From the NCBI GenBank assembly GCA_958415625.1, contig CATYZI010000011.1, forward strand, positions 1 through 64,000: a DNA stretch of 64,000 bases, in the 5' to 3' direction. This stretch comes from an uncultured Collinsella sp. Lineage in GTDB: Bacteria; Actinomycetota; Coriobacteriia; Coriobacteriales; Coriobacteriaceae. Positions 45,085-54,200 of this stretch are shown here, piece after piece. The notes below the pieces were generated by a model. That model saw only the letters and a program-made list of their open reading frames with translations, did no database searches and was not told where the DNA came from. The translations under genes and the position numbers were made by a program. Position 1 is the first letter of the stretch. The number at the start of each line of letters is the position of its first letter.

Positions 45085-47112
45085 ATGGAACAAAAGACCA
45101 AAGACGCGGCATCGCACGCTGCGATCCCGGTGAGCATCTCGGCGATGCTCGTCACGCTGGGCGTGGTGTACGGCGATATCGGCACCAGCCCCATGTATGT
45201 AACCAAGGCGCTCGTTGCCGGCAACGGCGGCATCGGAAGCGTCACGGAGGAGTTCGTGCTCGGTGCGCTCTCCCTTGTCGTGTGGACGGTTACGCTGCTG
45301 ACGACCATCAAGTACGTGCTCATCTCGCTGCGCGCCGACAACCACGGCGAGGGCGGCATCTTCGCCCTGTACAGCCTGGTCAAGCGCTGCGGCAAGTGGC
45401 TCATCATCCCCGCCATGCTGGGTGGCGCCGCGCTGCTCGCCGACGGCATCCTGACGCCGGCCGTTACCGTTACCACGGCCATCGAGGGCCTGCGCACCAT
45501 TCCCGCGGTCCATGCCGTACTGGGCGATGACCAGGGTCGCGTTGTCGCCATCACGCTTGCCATTATCATCGTGCTCTTCTTGGTGCAGCGCATCGGTACG
45601 GCCAAGATCGGTCATGCCTTTGGCCCCATCATGACGCTGTGGTTCCTGTTCTTGGGCGGCACGGGTCTGTTTTTTGTCTTCCAGCATCCCGCCGTGCTGC
45701 TGTGCCTCAACCCGGTGCGCGGCATTGCCTTTTTGCTGAGCCCCAACAACCACGCGGGCATCATGATTCTGGGCAGCTGCTTCCTCGCCACCACCGGTGC
45801 CGAGGCGCTCTACTCCGACATGGGCCATGTGGGTCGCGGCAACATTTACGCCACCTGGCCGTTCGTTAAGTGCTGCTTGCTGCTGTCCTATATGGGCCAA
45901 GGCGCTTGGCTTATCAACAACGCTGCCAACCCCGAGCTCATGGGCATTGCCGACCTCAACCCGTTCTACCAGATGCTCGCCCCGGGCCTGCGCCCGTTTG
46001 CCGTCGGCCTTTCCACCATCGCGGCCATCATTGCCTCGCAGGCGCTCATTACCGGCGCGTTTTCGCTGGTGTCCGAGGCCAGCCGTCTGGACCTCATGCC
46101 GCACATGCAGGTCTTCTATCCTGCCGAGACCAAGGGCCAGCTCTACATCCCCATGGTCAACAACGTCATGCTTGTCGGCTGCGTCATCGTGGTGCTGCTG
46201 TTCCAGAACTCGGCGCATATGGAAGCCGCCTACGGCCTTGCCATTACGCTGACTATGATGTGCACCACGCTGCTGCTCTTCTTCTACCTGCACGAGGAGC
46301 GCAAGCTCAAGGTCGCACCGTGGGTCTTCGCCGCTTTCTTCCTTTTGCTTGAGGGCTTCTTCTTTGTGAGTTCGCTCACCAAGTTCTTCCACGGCGGCTA
46401 CTTCACCATCCTCATGGCCGCGCTCATCATGGGCGTCATGGTGTGCTGGTACAACGGCACGGCGGTCGAGCAGCGCCAGTTTACGCTGCTGCCGCTGCGC
46501 AGCTATCTGCCGCAGCTCAAGCGTCTGCGCGACGACGACCGTTACGAGCGCATGAGCGACAACATCGTGTACCTGACCAAGGATACCCATACCGACTACA
46601 TCGACCGCGACATTGTCTACTCGATTCTGGACAAGCATCCCAAGCGCGCCCGCGCCTGGTGGTTCGTCAACGTCGAGACCATGGACGAGCCGTACACGTT
46701 TGCCTATTCGGTCGAGACGTTCGACACCGACTACGTCTTCCGCGTGCACCTGTACCTGGGCTATAAGGTCAACCAGCGCGTCAATGCCTACCTGCGCCAG
46801 GTCGTTCAGGATCTTGCCGCCACTGGCGAGCTGCCCGCGCAAAAGCACGACTACTCGGTCTACAAGGACCCGGGCAACATCGGCACGTTCAAGTTCGTCA
46901 TGATCCGCAAGCTGCTGGCGCCCGAGAGCGACGTGGAGCCCAGCGAGCGCACGGCTATCACGCTCAAGTACATTATCCGCCGCGCCGCCGGCACGCCCGC
47001 GCGCTGGTACGGCCTGGAGAACTCCAACGTAAGCTTTGAGTACGTGCCGCTGTTCACCAAGTTCAAGGCCGTGAACAAAATGCAGCGCCTGGCTCCCAAC
47101 GAGCGCCCGTAG
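45085..47112 (+). CDS. kup: KUP-family potassium uptake transporter
   Basis: A 675-residue K+/H+ symporter with about 12 membrane helices followed by a cytoplasmic C-terminal domain. The first helix contains the family signature GVVYGDIGTSPMYV, followed by RADNHGEGGIFALYSL and the GGAALLADGILTPAVTV region. ATG 45085 is preceded by GGGAAGGAA. The next genes are a tiny membrane protein and a KdpD/KdpE-like sensor pair, so potassium supply and sensing appear grouped here. Confidence 0.95.
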   Translation: MEQKTKDAASHAAIPVSISAMLVTLGVVYGDIGTSPMYVTKALVAGNGGIGSVTEEFVLGALSLVVWTVTLLTTIKYVLISLRADNHGEGGIFALYSLVKRCGKWLIIPAMLGGAALLADGILTPAVTVTTAIEGLRTIPAVHAVLGDDQGRVVAITLAIIIVLFLVQRIGTAKIGHAFGPIMTLWFLFLGGTGLFFVFQHPAVLLCLNPVRGIAFLLSPNNHAGIMILGSCFLATTGAEALYSDMGHVGRGNIYATWPFVKCCLLLSYMGQGAWLINNAANPELMGIADLNPFYQMLAPGLRPFAVGLSTIAAIIASQALITGAFSLVSEASRLDLMPHMQVFYPAETKGQLYIPMVNNVMLVGCVIVVLLFQNSAHMEAAYGLAITLTMMCTTLLLFFYLHEERKLKVAPWVFAAFFLLLEGFFFVSSLTKFFHGGYFTILMAALIMGVMVCWYNGTAVEQRQFTLLPLRSYLPQLKRLRDDDRYERMSDNIVYLTKDTHTDYIDRDIVYSILDKHPKRARAWWFVNVETMDEPYTFAYSVETFDTDYVFRVHLYLGYKVNQRVNAYLRQVVQDLAATGELPAQKHDYSVYKDPGNIGTFKFVMIRKLLAPESDVEPSERTAITLKYIIRRAAGTPARWYGLENSNVSFEYVPLFTKFKAVNKMQRLAPNERP

Positions 47113-47173
47113 GCGTCGGCGGGCTACACGGGGTTGATTATCGATGGATGAAGTAAAAGCCGGGGAGGTAAAC

Positions 47174-47344
47174 ATGGATGCAAGGACACTCGATGTCCGC
47201 GAGGTGGGTATCGACGCCGCCGAGGACCAGTTCTTCACGAACCGAGCCAACATGGACATGGCCGATCGCGTGATCTCGGTCGTGGCGCTGGTATTTGCCG
47301 CGGCGTGTGTTTGCGCCTTGCTCGCGCACGTGCTGTTTGTCTAG
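47174..47344 (+). CDS. 56-residue single-helix membrane peptide
   Basis: A small protein, unrecognised. The first half is acidic (MDARTLDVREVGIDAAEDQ), and the second half is one hydrophobic helix (VISVVALVFAAACVCALLAH). GGGGAGG stands five bases before ATG 47174, so the start is well supported; an in-frame ATG at 47144 lacks a good site. Being between Kup and the KdpD-like kinase, it could be a small regulator or accessory subunit of either one; that is inference. It has no clear similarity to KdpF. Confidence 0.7.
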   Translation: MDARTLDVREVGIDAAEDQFFTNRANMDMADRVISVVALVFAAACVCALLAHVLFV

Positions 47345-47389
47345 CGACTGCCGGTAGTAAAGGCTTTACACTTAGAACCACCACAAGGG

Positions 47390-47428
47390 AAACCACCACA
47401 AAGGTGCCTGGCCCCTTTGTGGTGGTTT
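47390..47428 (+). repeat. CACCAC-family palindromic repeat, copy 4
   Basis: Fifteen-base perfect arms AAACCACCACAAAGG and CCTTTGTGGTGGTTT around TGCCTGGCC. Unlike the other copies, it is followed by TTTTGTTTTT and would work as a terminator or attenuator between the small peptide gene and the sensor kinase gene. Confidence 0.75.
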
Positions 47429-47455
47429 TTGTTTTTGAGGGAGGGGTCGGTGCCA

Positions 47456-49081
47456 ATGGACGCCCGCGCGGACGGCGATCTTGCCGATAACTTTTGGTGG
47501 AGACGTTCGACGCAGACGCGCCGCGGGCCTCTGTACGATGCCGGTGTGTCGGCAGGGTTGTTGGTGGCGGCGACGGTTGTGGGCGCATTGCTCGACCGAC
47601 CCGGTCTTGCACCGAGCGTCATGATTGTGTACGTGCTCGCCGTGCAGCTGTGCGCGTTTTTTACCTGGAGCCGCCTGTACTGTCTGCTGAGCTCGGTTGC
47701 AGCCGTTGCGCTCTACAACTTTTTGTTCATCGAGCCGCGGTACTCCCTAACGTTTATCGACCATATCCATCCCGGCATGTTTTTCATCATGTTCGTGGTT
47801 TCGCTCGTGTCGAGCTCGATCGCGCTGGCGCTGCGTCGCGCCCTGGCGCAAGCCGCGGCCAGCGACCGCCGTACGCAGATGGTGCTCGAAACCAACCGCA
47901 TGTTGCAGCGCTGCGCCGACGAGCCGCAGATTGTGCATGCCATGGCCACGCAGCTGGCGCGCCTTTCGGGCTGCCCGGTCGTGTGGTACAGCGCCGATAC
48001 CGAGGATGATGACCTGCTGCCGCGCGCGACGTACACGGCCGTGGGCGATGCCGCGCCGGTGCACCATCTGGCGCCCCAGATGCCGCCGCTGCTCTCGGCT
48101 TCGGCCTACGTGGGAACGCCGCTCGACGCCACGTTTGGCGGTTCGGCGTTCTATGGCATCTACCTGACGGTGCGCTCGGGCGACAGCATCGTGCGCTCGA
48201 GTGACCCCGCCTCGGTGGTGGGCGTGCTGGCTGTCGTTGCCGAGCCCGATGTGCTGACGCACGAGGAACGGATGCTGGCCGACGCCATCGTGAGCGAAGG
48301 CGAGCTCGCGCTCGATCGCGCCCGCGCTATGGAGGCCCGCGAGGAGGCAGCGGTGCTCGCCAAAAACGAGCAGCTGCGCGCCAATCTGCTGCGCTCCATC
48401 TCGCACGATTTGCGCACGCCGCTCACGAGCATCTCGGGCAATGCTGACGTGCTGCTCGACCAGGGCTCAACCGGCACGGCGGTGCTCGACGCCCAGACGC
48501 GTCGCAACATGCTGCTGTCCATTCGCTCGGATGCGCTGTGGCTCAACGCCACCGTCGAGAACCTGCTTGCCATCACCAAGCTCGAGGGCGGCGGCATGCA
48601 TCTGTCGACCACGCTGGAGCTCATGGACGATATCGTGGAGGAGGCGCTACGCCACGTGAGCCCGTCCGTGCGCAAGCACGAGCTCAAAGTGGTGGCGGGC
48701 GACGAGCCGGCGCTCGTCAACGTCGATGCGCGCCTGATGGTGCAGCTTGTGGTGAACCTGGTGAACAACGCCATCACGTATACGCCGGCGGGCTCGCATA
48801 TCGTGATTTCGATTGGTGTCGACGAGGGGCGCGTGACGTGCTCGGTCGCCGATGACGGCCCTGGCATTGCGCCCGAGGACCGCGGCCGCATCTTTGAGTC
48901 GTTCTACACCGCCAACCATGGCTTGGCCGACAGCCATCGCAGCGTGGGCCTGGGACTTTCGCTCTGCCGCTCCATTATGCTGGCGCATGGCGGTAGCATA
49001 GAGGTTGCCGCGGCGGACCCGCACGGCTCGGTCTTTACCATCGAGCTTCCCGCCGCCGATGTTTCGTTTGATAAGGAGTAG
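47456..49081 (+). CDS. KdpD-like sensor histidine kinase lacking the N-terminal KdpD domain
   Basis: A 541-residue membrane sensor kinase. It has four close membrane helices of the DUF4118/KdpD type (residues about 30-125), then a GAF-like region, a HisKA domain with the phospho-acceptor in RSISHDLRTPLTSISG, and an ATPase domain with NLVNNAITYTP and DDGPGIAPEDRGRIFESFY. Canonical KdpD has about 380 extra N-terminal residues (KdpD and USP domains), which are absent here. ATG 47456 follows GGAGGGG. The response regulator gene begins four bases after the stop. Confidence 0.92.
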   Translation: MDARADGDLADNFWWRRSTQTRRGPLYDAGVSAGLLVAATVVGALLDRPGLAPSVMIVYVLAVQLCAFFTWSRLYCLLSSVAAVALYNFLFIEPRYSLTFIDHIHPGMFFIMFVVSLVSSSIALALRRALAQAAASDRRTQMVLETNRMLQRCADEPQIVHAMATQLARLSGCPVVWYSADTEDDDLLPRATYTAVGDAAPVHHLAPQMPPLLSASAYVGTPLDATFGGSAFYGIYLTVRSGDSIVRSSDPASVVGVLAVVAEPDVLTHEERMLADAIVSEGELALDRARAMEAREEAAVLAKNEQLRANLLRSISHDLRTPLTSISGNADVLLDQGSTGTAVLDAQTRRNMLLSIRSDALWLNATVENLLAITKLEGGGMHLSTTLELMDDIVEEALRHVSPSVRKHELKVVAGDEPALVNVDARLMVQLVVNLVNNAITYTPAGSHIVISIGVDEGRVTCSVADDGPGIAPEDRGRIFESFYTANHGLADSHRSVGLGLSLCRSIMLAHGGSIEVAAADPHGSVFTIELPAADVSFDKE

Positions 49082-49085
49082 CGCC

Positions 49086-49799
49086 GTGCCGAACTCTGCC
49101 GTGAAACCGCTCATCTTGGTTGTTGAGGACGATCCCGCCGTTCGCAACCTTATCGTTGCCGCGCTCGAGGCGCATGGCCTGCGTCATATGGCCGTGGAGA
49201 CCGCCCATGCTGCTATTGCCGCCGCATCGTCGCAAGCGCCGAGCATCGTGCTGCTCGATCTGGGCTTGCCCGATATGGACGGCGTCAAGGTGGTCGAGTC
49301 GGTCCGCGCGTGGTCGGGCATGCCGATTATCGTGGTCTCGGCGCGCAGCGAGGACGCGGACAAGATCCGTGCGCTCGATGCCGGTGCCGACGATTACCTG
49401 ACCAAGCCGTTTTCGGTCGAGGAGCTGCTCGCGCGTATCCGCACCACGCTCAGGCGCCTTTCGTATGCGCAGATAGGTGTGGGTTCGTCAGAGGGCGCGT
49501 TCGATACCGGCGAGCTGCATATTGATTACGACGCCGGCATCGCCACGATGGATGGCGAAGAACTGCACCTGACACCCATCGAGTACAAGCTGCTTTGTCT
49601 GCTGGCCCATAACGCCGACAAGGTGCTCACGCACCAGTTTATCCTGCACGAGATTTGGGGCACGGCCACCAAGAGCGACCTGGCGAGCCTGCGCGTCTTC
49701 ATGGGCACGCTGCGCAAAAAGATCGAGTCCGACCCCGCGCATCCGCGCTATATCCAGACCCACGTGGGTATCGGCTACCGTCTAGTGACGCAGCCGTAA
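49086..49799 (+). CDS. KdpE-like OmpR-family response regulator
   Basis: A 237-residue two-domain regulator. The receiver domain has the acidic pair VVEDDPAVR, phospho-acceptor Asp in LLDLGLPDMDG, and the conserved Lys in TKPFSVEEL. The C-terminal winged helix ends HVGIGYRLV, typical of the KdpE/OmpR group. GTG 49086 has AAGGAG eight bases upstream and lies four bases after the kinase stop. The likely target is K+ transport; no kdpFABC operon lies in the window, so kup is a plausible target. Confidence 0.93.
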   Translation: MPNSAVKPLILVVEDDPAVRNLIVAALEAHGLRHMAVETAHAAIAAASSQAPSIVLLDLGLPDMDGVKVVESVRAWSGMPIIVVSARSEDADKIRALDAGADDYLTKPFSVEELLARIRTTLRRLSYAQIGVGSSEGAFDTGELHIDYDAGIATMDGEELHLTPIEYKLLCLLAHNADKVLTHQFILHEIWGTATKSDLASLRVFMGTLRKKIESDPAHPRYIQTHVGIGYRLVTQP

Positions 49800-49826
49800 C
49801 GGGGCGGGAGTAAGGGGTATAAGGGC

Positions 49827-50570
49827 ATGAAGCTCGAGCTTGAAGTAAACGGTCTGACGTACGATGCGTCCTTTCGCGATTGCGATGTTGAGGACGTTTT
49901 CAAGCCGTTGTTGACTGAATGGGCGAGGCTGCGTGAGTCGAACTCGCAGGGGCGCATCGTCATACTTCTTGCCGCGCCGCCCGGTACGGGAAAGACGACG
50001 CTTGCCCTTTTCTTGGAAAGGCTCGCCTCGACGATGTCCGATATGCCCAGGGTTCAAGCAATTGGAATGGATGGGTTCCATTACTCCAATGCCTATCTCG
50101 ACAGCCATGTTGTTGTTGAAGATGGAGAGCGCAAAACGCTGCGATCTCGTAAGGGTGCGCCGTTCACGTTTGATGTCGAGGCGTTATCCCATTCAATTTC
50201 CGACCTCCGCCATGTGGCACCTTCTCCGTGGCCGGCCTATTCGCGAGAGCTCCACGACGTGGTTCCAGGTGTGATCAATATCACGGGTGAAATCGTCCTC
50301 ATCGAGGGCAATTATCTTCTCCTCGACGAGCCCCGATGGCGGGATCTCGCCGCAAGGGCGGATCAGACGGTCTTTCTTTCCGCGGATGAACAGATGCTCC
50401 GCAACCGCCTCATCCACCGCAAGGTGATTGGTGGCGCGACGCGTTTGGAGGCGGAGGCTTGGTACGAGATGAGTGACGGAAGGAATGTTCGGCTGGTTCT
50501 CGACTCCCATGTTCCCGCAGACATCGAGCTCGCGCTCGATGCGCGTGGTTCGGTGAGTCGCGTGCAATAG
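49827..50570 (+). CDS. P-loop nucleoside/sugar kinase (uridine kinase-like)
   Basis: A 247-residue kinase of the uridine kinase/pantothenate kinase fold. The P-loop is AAPPGTGKTT (about residues 49-58), followed by MDGFHYSNAYLD and the base or substrate motif RSRKGAPFTFD, seen in the YggC/FrcK-type nucleoside/nucleotide kinase group. EGNYLLLDEPRW is the conserved lid-side segment. Its substrate could be a nucleoside or a sugar. It begins 27 bases after the response regulator but sits directly before the PTS regulator, so it could serve either set. Confidence 0.85.
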   Translation: MKLELEVNGLTYDASFRDCDVEDVFKPLLTEWARLRESNSQGRIVILLAAPPGTGKTTLALFLERLASTMSDMPRVQAIGMDGFHYSNAYLDSHVVVEDGERKTLRSRKGAPFTFDVEALSHSISDLRHVAPSPWPAYSRELHDVVPGVINITGEIVLIEGNYLLLDEPRWRDLAARADQTVFLSADEQMLRNRLIHRKVIGGATRLEAEAWYEMSDGRNVRLVLDSHVPADIELALDARGSVSRVQ

Positions 50571-50589
50571 CGCACCGTGAACGACCGTC

Positions 50590-50652
50590 TGTCGACTCTG
50601 TGGGGCTGTTACAGATTAAATTGTGTCGACAAGCCGCCGCCTTGGCTACAAT
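50590..50652 (+). promoter_or_regulatory. Regulator promoter with GTGTCGACAA motif
   Basis: GTGTCGACAA (50623-50632) lies 24 bases, start to start, before TACAAT (50647-50652), covering the -35 region. A further TGTCGAC is at 50590-50596. The same motif, at the same distance from a possible -10, recurs before the PTS operon. Confidence 0.55.
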
Positions 50653-50685
50653 CGTGGACATCCGAACGGCTCACGGAGGTTTGGC

Positions 50686-53421
50686 ATGATTTCATACGAC
50701 ACCAAGGCGGAAGTGCTCGAGAGGCTTGACAGGCTTACGCGGGATCTCGATGCGGACAACATCCGTACCTTTACGACGGCGAACATCGCCTCCGAATGCC
50801 ATGTGAGCCGTAGCCTTGCCAGTCAGTATCTCAATGAGCTGGTGCGGCAGGGGCTGGCCATCAAGGTGAACGCGCGCCCCGTAATCTTTCTCCATCGCCA
50901 TGCGGCGGAGCGCTTTTTTCGGCGCAAGTTCGATAAGTTCGAGTTCGCCACGATGCAAGAGCTGCTCGAGACTGTCGGAATGGACGAGGCCCACGATTTC
51001 GACAAGGCGATCGGGTTCGAGTTGAGCTATGGGACGTGCATCGACCATCTCAAAAGCGCGATCCGCTACCCGCCACATGGGCTTCCGGCACTGTTGGTCG
51101 GTGAGCACGGTACCGGAAAGCGACTTATGAGCGAGCTGACGTTCGAATACGGCGTCAACAGCGGTGCCCTGCCCCAAGGCGCCCGCTATGTCCACATCGA
51201 TTGCGCGTGCTATGAGGGGCGCGATGCCGATCTCGAACGCGCCGTCTTCGGTGATGGCGGTCACGGTGGTGCTGCGGCGGAGGCTCGGAGCGGCGTGATC
51301 TATCTCAGCTGCTTCGACCATGTGAGCCCGGCGGTTCGCGAGCAGATTCTCCAGCGTATCGGGAGCGGGGATGACGGCGACCGGGCCGATGTCCAACCGC
51401 CGCGCTTTCTCCTGTCGACCAATCGTCCGTCCGATAGCGAGGTCGTGCGCGCCATCGCGCGATACGTGCCGATCCTGGTGAACCTTCCTCGCCTCGCGGA
51501 GCGCGGCATCGAGGAGCGGACGTCGCTCGTCATGCATTATCTTCGCGTCGAGGGTCGCCGGGTGGGCGCCGATATCGCGATGAGCCGCGGTGCCCTGAGG
51601 GCGCTCGTCAACGCCGATTTCAAGGACAACATCGACGGCCTTCGCGCGTGCATTACCAACTGTTGCGCCAGCGCCTATCTCAACCGCGACAGCGAGATTC
51701 TCACCATCCAGACATACAATCTGCCGTCGAGCGTGATTGGCCATGCGGAGCCCGAGCCCGATGATGACCAGATCATCAGCGGCGACAAGGACGTCAACGA
51801 TCCCTCGGCTCGCGTAATCAGGCTCTTCCAGAAGATCATCGACCCGGTCGATGCACTCGATGCGGTGGATATCAGCTTCACGGAGTTCTTCACCGGTGCG
51901 ACTATATCGGTGCACGCCTACGATGACTACATGAACTTTGAGAATCAGAGCGCCAATCCCCGTATCGGCTCATATGAGCAGCTGCTGGGGCCGGTGGTCG
52001 AGGAGGTTAACCGTGCATACGGTATCGAGCTAACGCGAAAGATAACGCGCTCGATCGCGCAGTCGCTCTTCATGCAGCTATGGGGTGGGGTCAACCTCAC
52101 CAAATGGCGGCAGCTCAACGCGGGGCGTATCAAGCGTGCGCTCGGCCTGCTTGCCAAGAATCAGCCGGGCACGGCGACGGTCGTCGAACAGGTCGCAGCC
52201 AAGACCAAGATCGCCCTCGGCATGGAGCTCGATGACCTTTCGCAGCTGATCCTGTTCATCGAGGTGGGGGACGCGCTGCGCGCGACGGGCGGACCGAGGG
52301 ACTATCTGGGCGTAATCGTCTGCCATGGCTACTCGACCGCCACGAGTATCGCCGATGCTGCCGACCGCATCCTGCGGACGCACGTGTTCGAGGCGATCGA
52401 CATGACGTACGACCAAGATGTCACCGAGATCGTAGGGCAGCTGTCGCGGCTGCTCGAACGCTACGCCCATTGTAAATCCATGGCGATTTTGGTCGATATG
52501 GGCTCGTTGGAGAAAATCAACGATGCCATTAGCGGGCTTACCGCCTGCGACATTCATATCGTCAACAACGTGTCGACGGGGCTTGCCCTCGAGGTGGGCA
52601 GCGCGCTCATCGCCCATGCAGATCTTTCCGGCGTGCTCGACCGTGCCGCCGAGGTGTGCGCCCCGGGCTACAGCATCGTGCGCGGTTCGCGCGAGAACGA
52701 TGCCGTCGCGTTTTGCTCGGAGTCGGGGATCGACGCGGCGGACAAGATTCGCGGCATCGTTCAGAACAGCCTGCCGGGAAGGCCGAACGTCCAGCTCATC
52801 ACGTGCGACTATTCGAATTTGGCGCAAAAGGGCGACGCTGCGCCCCTGTTCGACGGATACCGGGTCAAGGCGATCGTGGGGACAATGGATCCCGGTGTCG
52901 CCTCCGTTCCTTTCGTCGGGCTCGAGGACATTCTGTACCAGGGAAGTTCCGATGCGCTCGATCGGGCGCTTTTCCCGCTCGTCGATCCCGAGGGGGTCGC
53001 GGAGTTCCATTCGAACCTGCTTCGCAACCTCACGCTCAAGAGCGTTATCGAGTCGATCACGATCCTCAACCCCGAGATGCTCTATATCGAGGCCGACCGG
53101 GCCGTGAAGAGGCTGGCCGAGCTTTCGGGCGAGGAGATCGATGCACGCCGCAGGATCGGTGTCTACGTGCATCTCTGCGGTCTGATCGAGCGCCTGGTCA
53201 CCAAGAATTTTGTGGATACGGCGCCCGATACCGAAGAGTTCGAGCGCGAGCATGCCGACTTCATCGGGTGGTTCAGGGAGGCGTTCGTCGACATGACGAG
53301 GCGCTATCGTGTCGAGATTCCCGTATCCGAGATTTCCTACGTGCACCATATGCTCCACGTCAAAATGGGTGACGCCAAGGGCCGCGCGACGATCGCGGGG
53401 ATGATCCTGGAGGACGAATAG
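50686..53421 (+). CDS. LevR-like PTS-controlled regulator with degenerate AAA+ domain
   Basis: A 911-residue regulator built like LevR: N-terminal helix-turn-helix (about residues 25-60), AAA+ domain (about 110-340), PRD1 (around His410), EIIA-Man-like domain with phosphorylatable His547 in IVCHGYSTATSIA, and PRD2 with His829 in YVHLCGLIERL. Such proteins respond to phosphorylation by the PTS. The AAA+ part keeps Walker A GEHGTGK (139-145) but lacks GAFTGA (FGDGGHGGAAA instead) and the Walker B DE pair (IYLSCFDHV). It therefore probably does not drive sigma54 polymerase and may act as a simple phosphorylation-gated DNA binder. ATG 50686 follows GGAGG. It sits directly before the PTS genes. 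Confidence 0.88.
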   Translation: MISYDTKAEVLERLDRLTRDLDADNIRTFTTANIASECHVSRSLASQYLNELVRQGLAIKVNARPVIFLHRHAAERFFRRKFDKFEFATMQELLETVGMDEAHDFDKAIGFELSYGTCIDHLKSAIRYPPHGLPALLVGEHGTGKRLMSELTFEYGVNSGALPQGARYVHIDCACYEGRDADLERAVFGDGGHGGAAAEARSGVIYLSCFDHVSPAVREQILQRIGSGDDGDRADVQPPRFLLSTNRPSDSEVVRAIARYVPILVNLPRLAERGIEERTSLVMHYLRVEGRRVGADIAMSRGALRALVNADFKDNIDGLRACITNCCASAYLNRDSEILTIQTYNLPSSVIGHAEPEPDDDQIISGDKDVNDPSARVIRLFQKIIDPVDALDAVDISFTEFFTGATISVHAYDDYMNFENQSANPRIGSYEQLLGPVVEEVNRAYGIELTRKITRSIAQSLFMQLWGGVNLTKWRQLNAGRIKRALGLLAKNQPGTATVVEQVAAKTKIALGMELDDLSQLILFIEVGDALRATGGPRDYLGVIVCHGYSTATSIADAADRILRTHVFEAIDMTYDQDVTEIVGQLSRLLERYAHCKSMAILVDMGSLEKINDAISGLTACDIHIVNNVSTGLALEVGSALIAHADLSGVLDRAAEVCAPGYSIVRGSRENDAVAFCSESGIDAADKIRGIVQNSLPGRPNVQLITCDYSNLAQKGDAAPLFDGYRVKAIVGTMDPGVASVPFVGLEDILYQGSSDALDRALFPLVDPEGVAEFHSNLLRNLTLKSVIESITILNPEMLYIEADRAVKRLAELSGEEIDARRRIGVYVHLCGLIERLVTKNFVDTAPDTEEFEREHADFIGWFREAFVDMTRRYRVEIPVSEISYVHHMLHVKMGDAKGRATIAGMILEDE

Positions 53422-53696
53422 CCTGCCGCATACTGTTGTGCTCCGGCCCCCGTACCGCTCGACACTGTTGTCGACTGTTCGCTTTGGGAGTGTCGACAAT
53501 TTCACAATTCCTGTTTATCGGCGCCCCCTGGTTGTTGCAACTCGGGGGCGCCTGTCGATTCGGCGTGCCGCCGATTGGCAAGGGGCCTTACGCCGCTATC
53601 TTGAGTTCAGCAAGAGATGAGGGCGACGCGGCCACCGCCGGTGCCCTCCCAAGGGAGCGGGTCCCGGACTCGCAGACACGGAAAGGAAGGGTTGCA
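53422..53696 (+). promoter_or_regulatory. PTS operon control region with two TGTCGAC motifs
   Basis: TTGTCGAC (53468-53475) and GTGTCGACAA (53490-53499) lie 23 bases apart. A weak -10, TTTATC (53514-53519), is 24 bases from the start of the second motif, the same distance as in the regulator's own promoter. No -24/-12 sigma54 element is seen. The leader of about 175 bases to the EIIB gene contains no recognised riboswitch. Confidence 0.5.
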
Positions 53697-54185
53697 ATGA
53701 GCATCGTCGCAGGGCGCATCGATTATCGCCTCCTGCACGGCATCGTTCAGGGCTTCTGGTGCCCCACCTATGCCACGCAGCGAACGATGATCATCGACGA
53801 CGCTACGGCCAATGACGAGGTACGGAAGGCTGCCATGAAGCTTTCCAAGCCCTCGGGCCAAGCGCTCTCGATCATCACGGAGGAGAAGGCCCTCACCAAT
53901 TTCAAGGCCGGTAAATACGACAACCATACCGTGTTCACCATCGCCCGCGACCCGCAGACGTTCCTCGACCTGATCGAGGCCGGGCAGAAGATTCCGGTGC
54001 TCACGCTGGGCCTGACGGAGCTTCCGCCCGAGGGCACCCCGGGCGTCCAGGCGGGGCGTCGCGCCTTCATCAAGGAGGAGGACATCCCCGTCTACCAGAA
54101 GATCGCGGCATCTGGCACCAAGGTCGAGGTCCGCTACATGACGACCGACAAGCCCGTGCCCATCTCAGAGTTCATCTCGTTGTAA
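53697..54185 (+). CDS. PTS mannose/fructose/sorbose-family EIIB
   Basis: A 162-residue phosphotransfer protein. The active-site histidine is His14 in RIDYRLLHGIVQGFW, the family hallmark, and KVEVRYMTTDKPVPISEF is the usual C-terminal end. It passes phosphate from EIIA to the incoming sugar at EIIC/EIID. ATG 53697 follows GAAAGGAAGG. It is the first gene of an operon with EIIC, EIID and, further down, EIIA. Confidence 0.95.
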   Translation: MSIVAGRIDYRLLHGIVQGFWCPTYATQRTMIIDDATANDEVRKAAMKLSKPSGQALSIITEEKALTNFKAGKYDNHTVFTIARDPQTFLDLIEAGQKIPVLTLGLTELPPEGTPGVQAGRRAFIKEEDIPVYQKIAASGTKVEVRYMTTDKPVPISEFISL

Positions 54186-54200
54186 GGAAAGGTGATAAAC

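Noticed and set aside
47144..47173. Upstream ATG for the small membrane peptide
   Set aside because: It lacks a Shine-Dalgarno site, while the ATG at 47174 has GGGGAGG at ideal spacing.
53422..53696. Sigma54 (-24/-12) promoter for the PTS operon
   Set aside because: No TGGC-N7-TTGC type element is present, and the regulator lacks the sigma54 contact loop.
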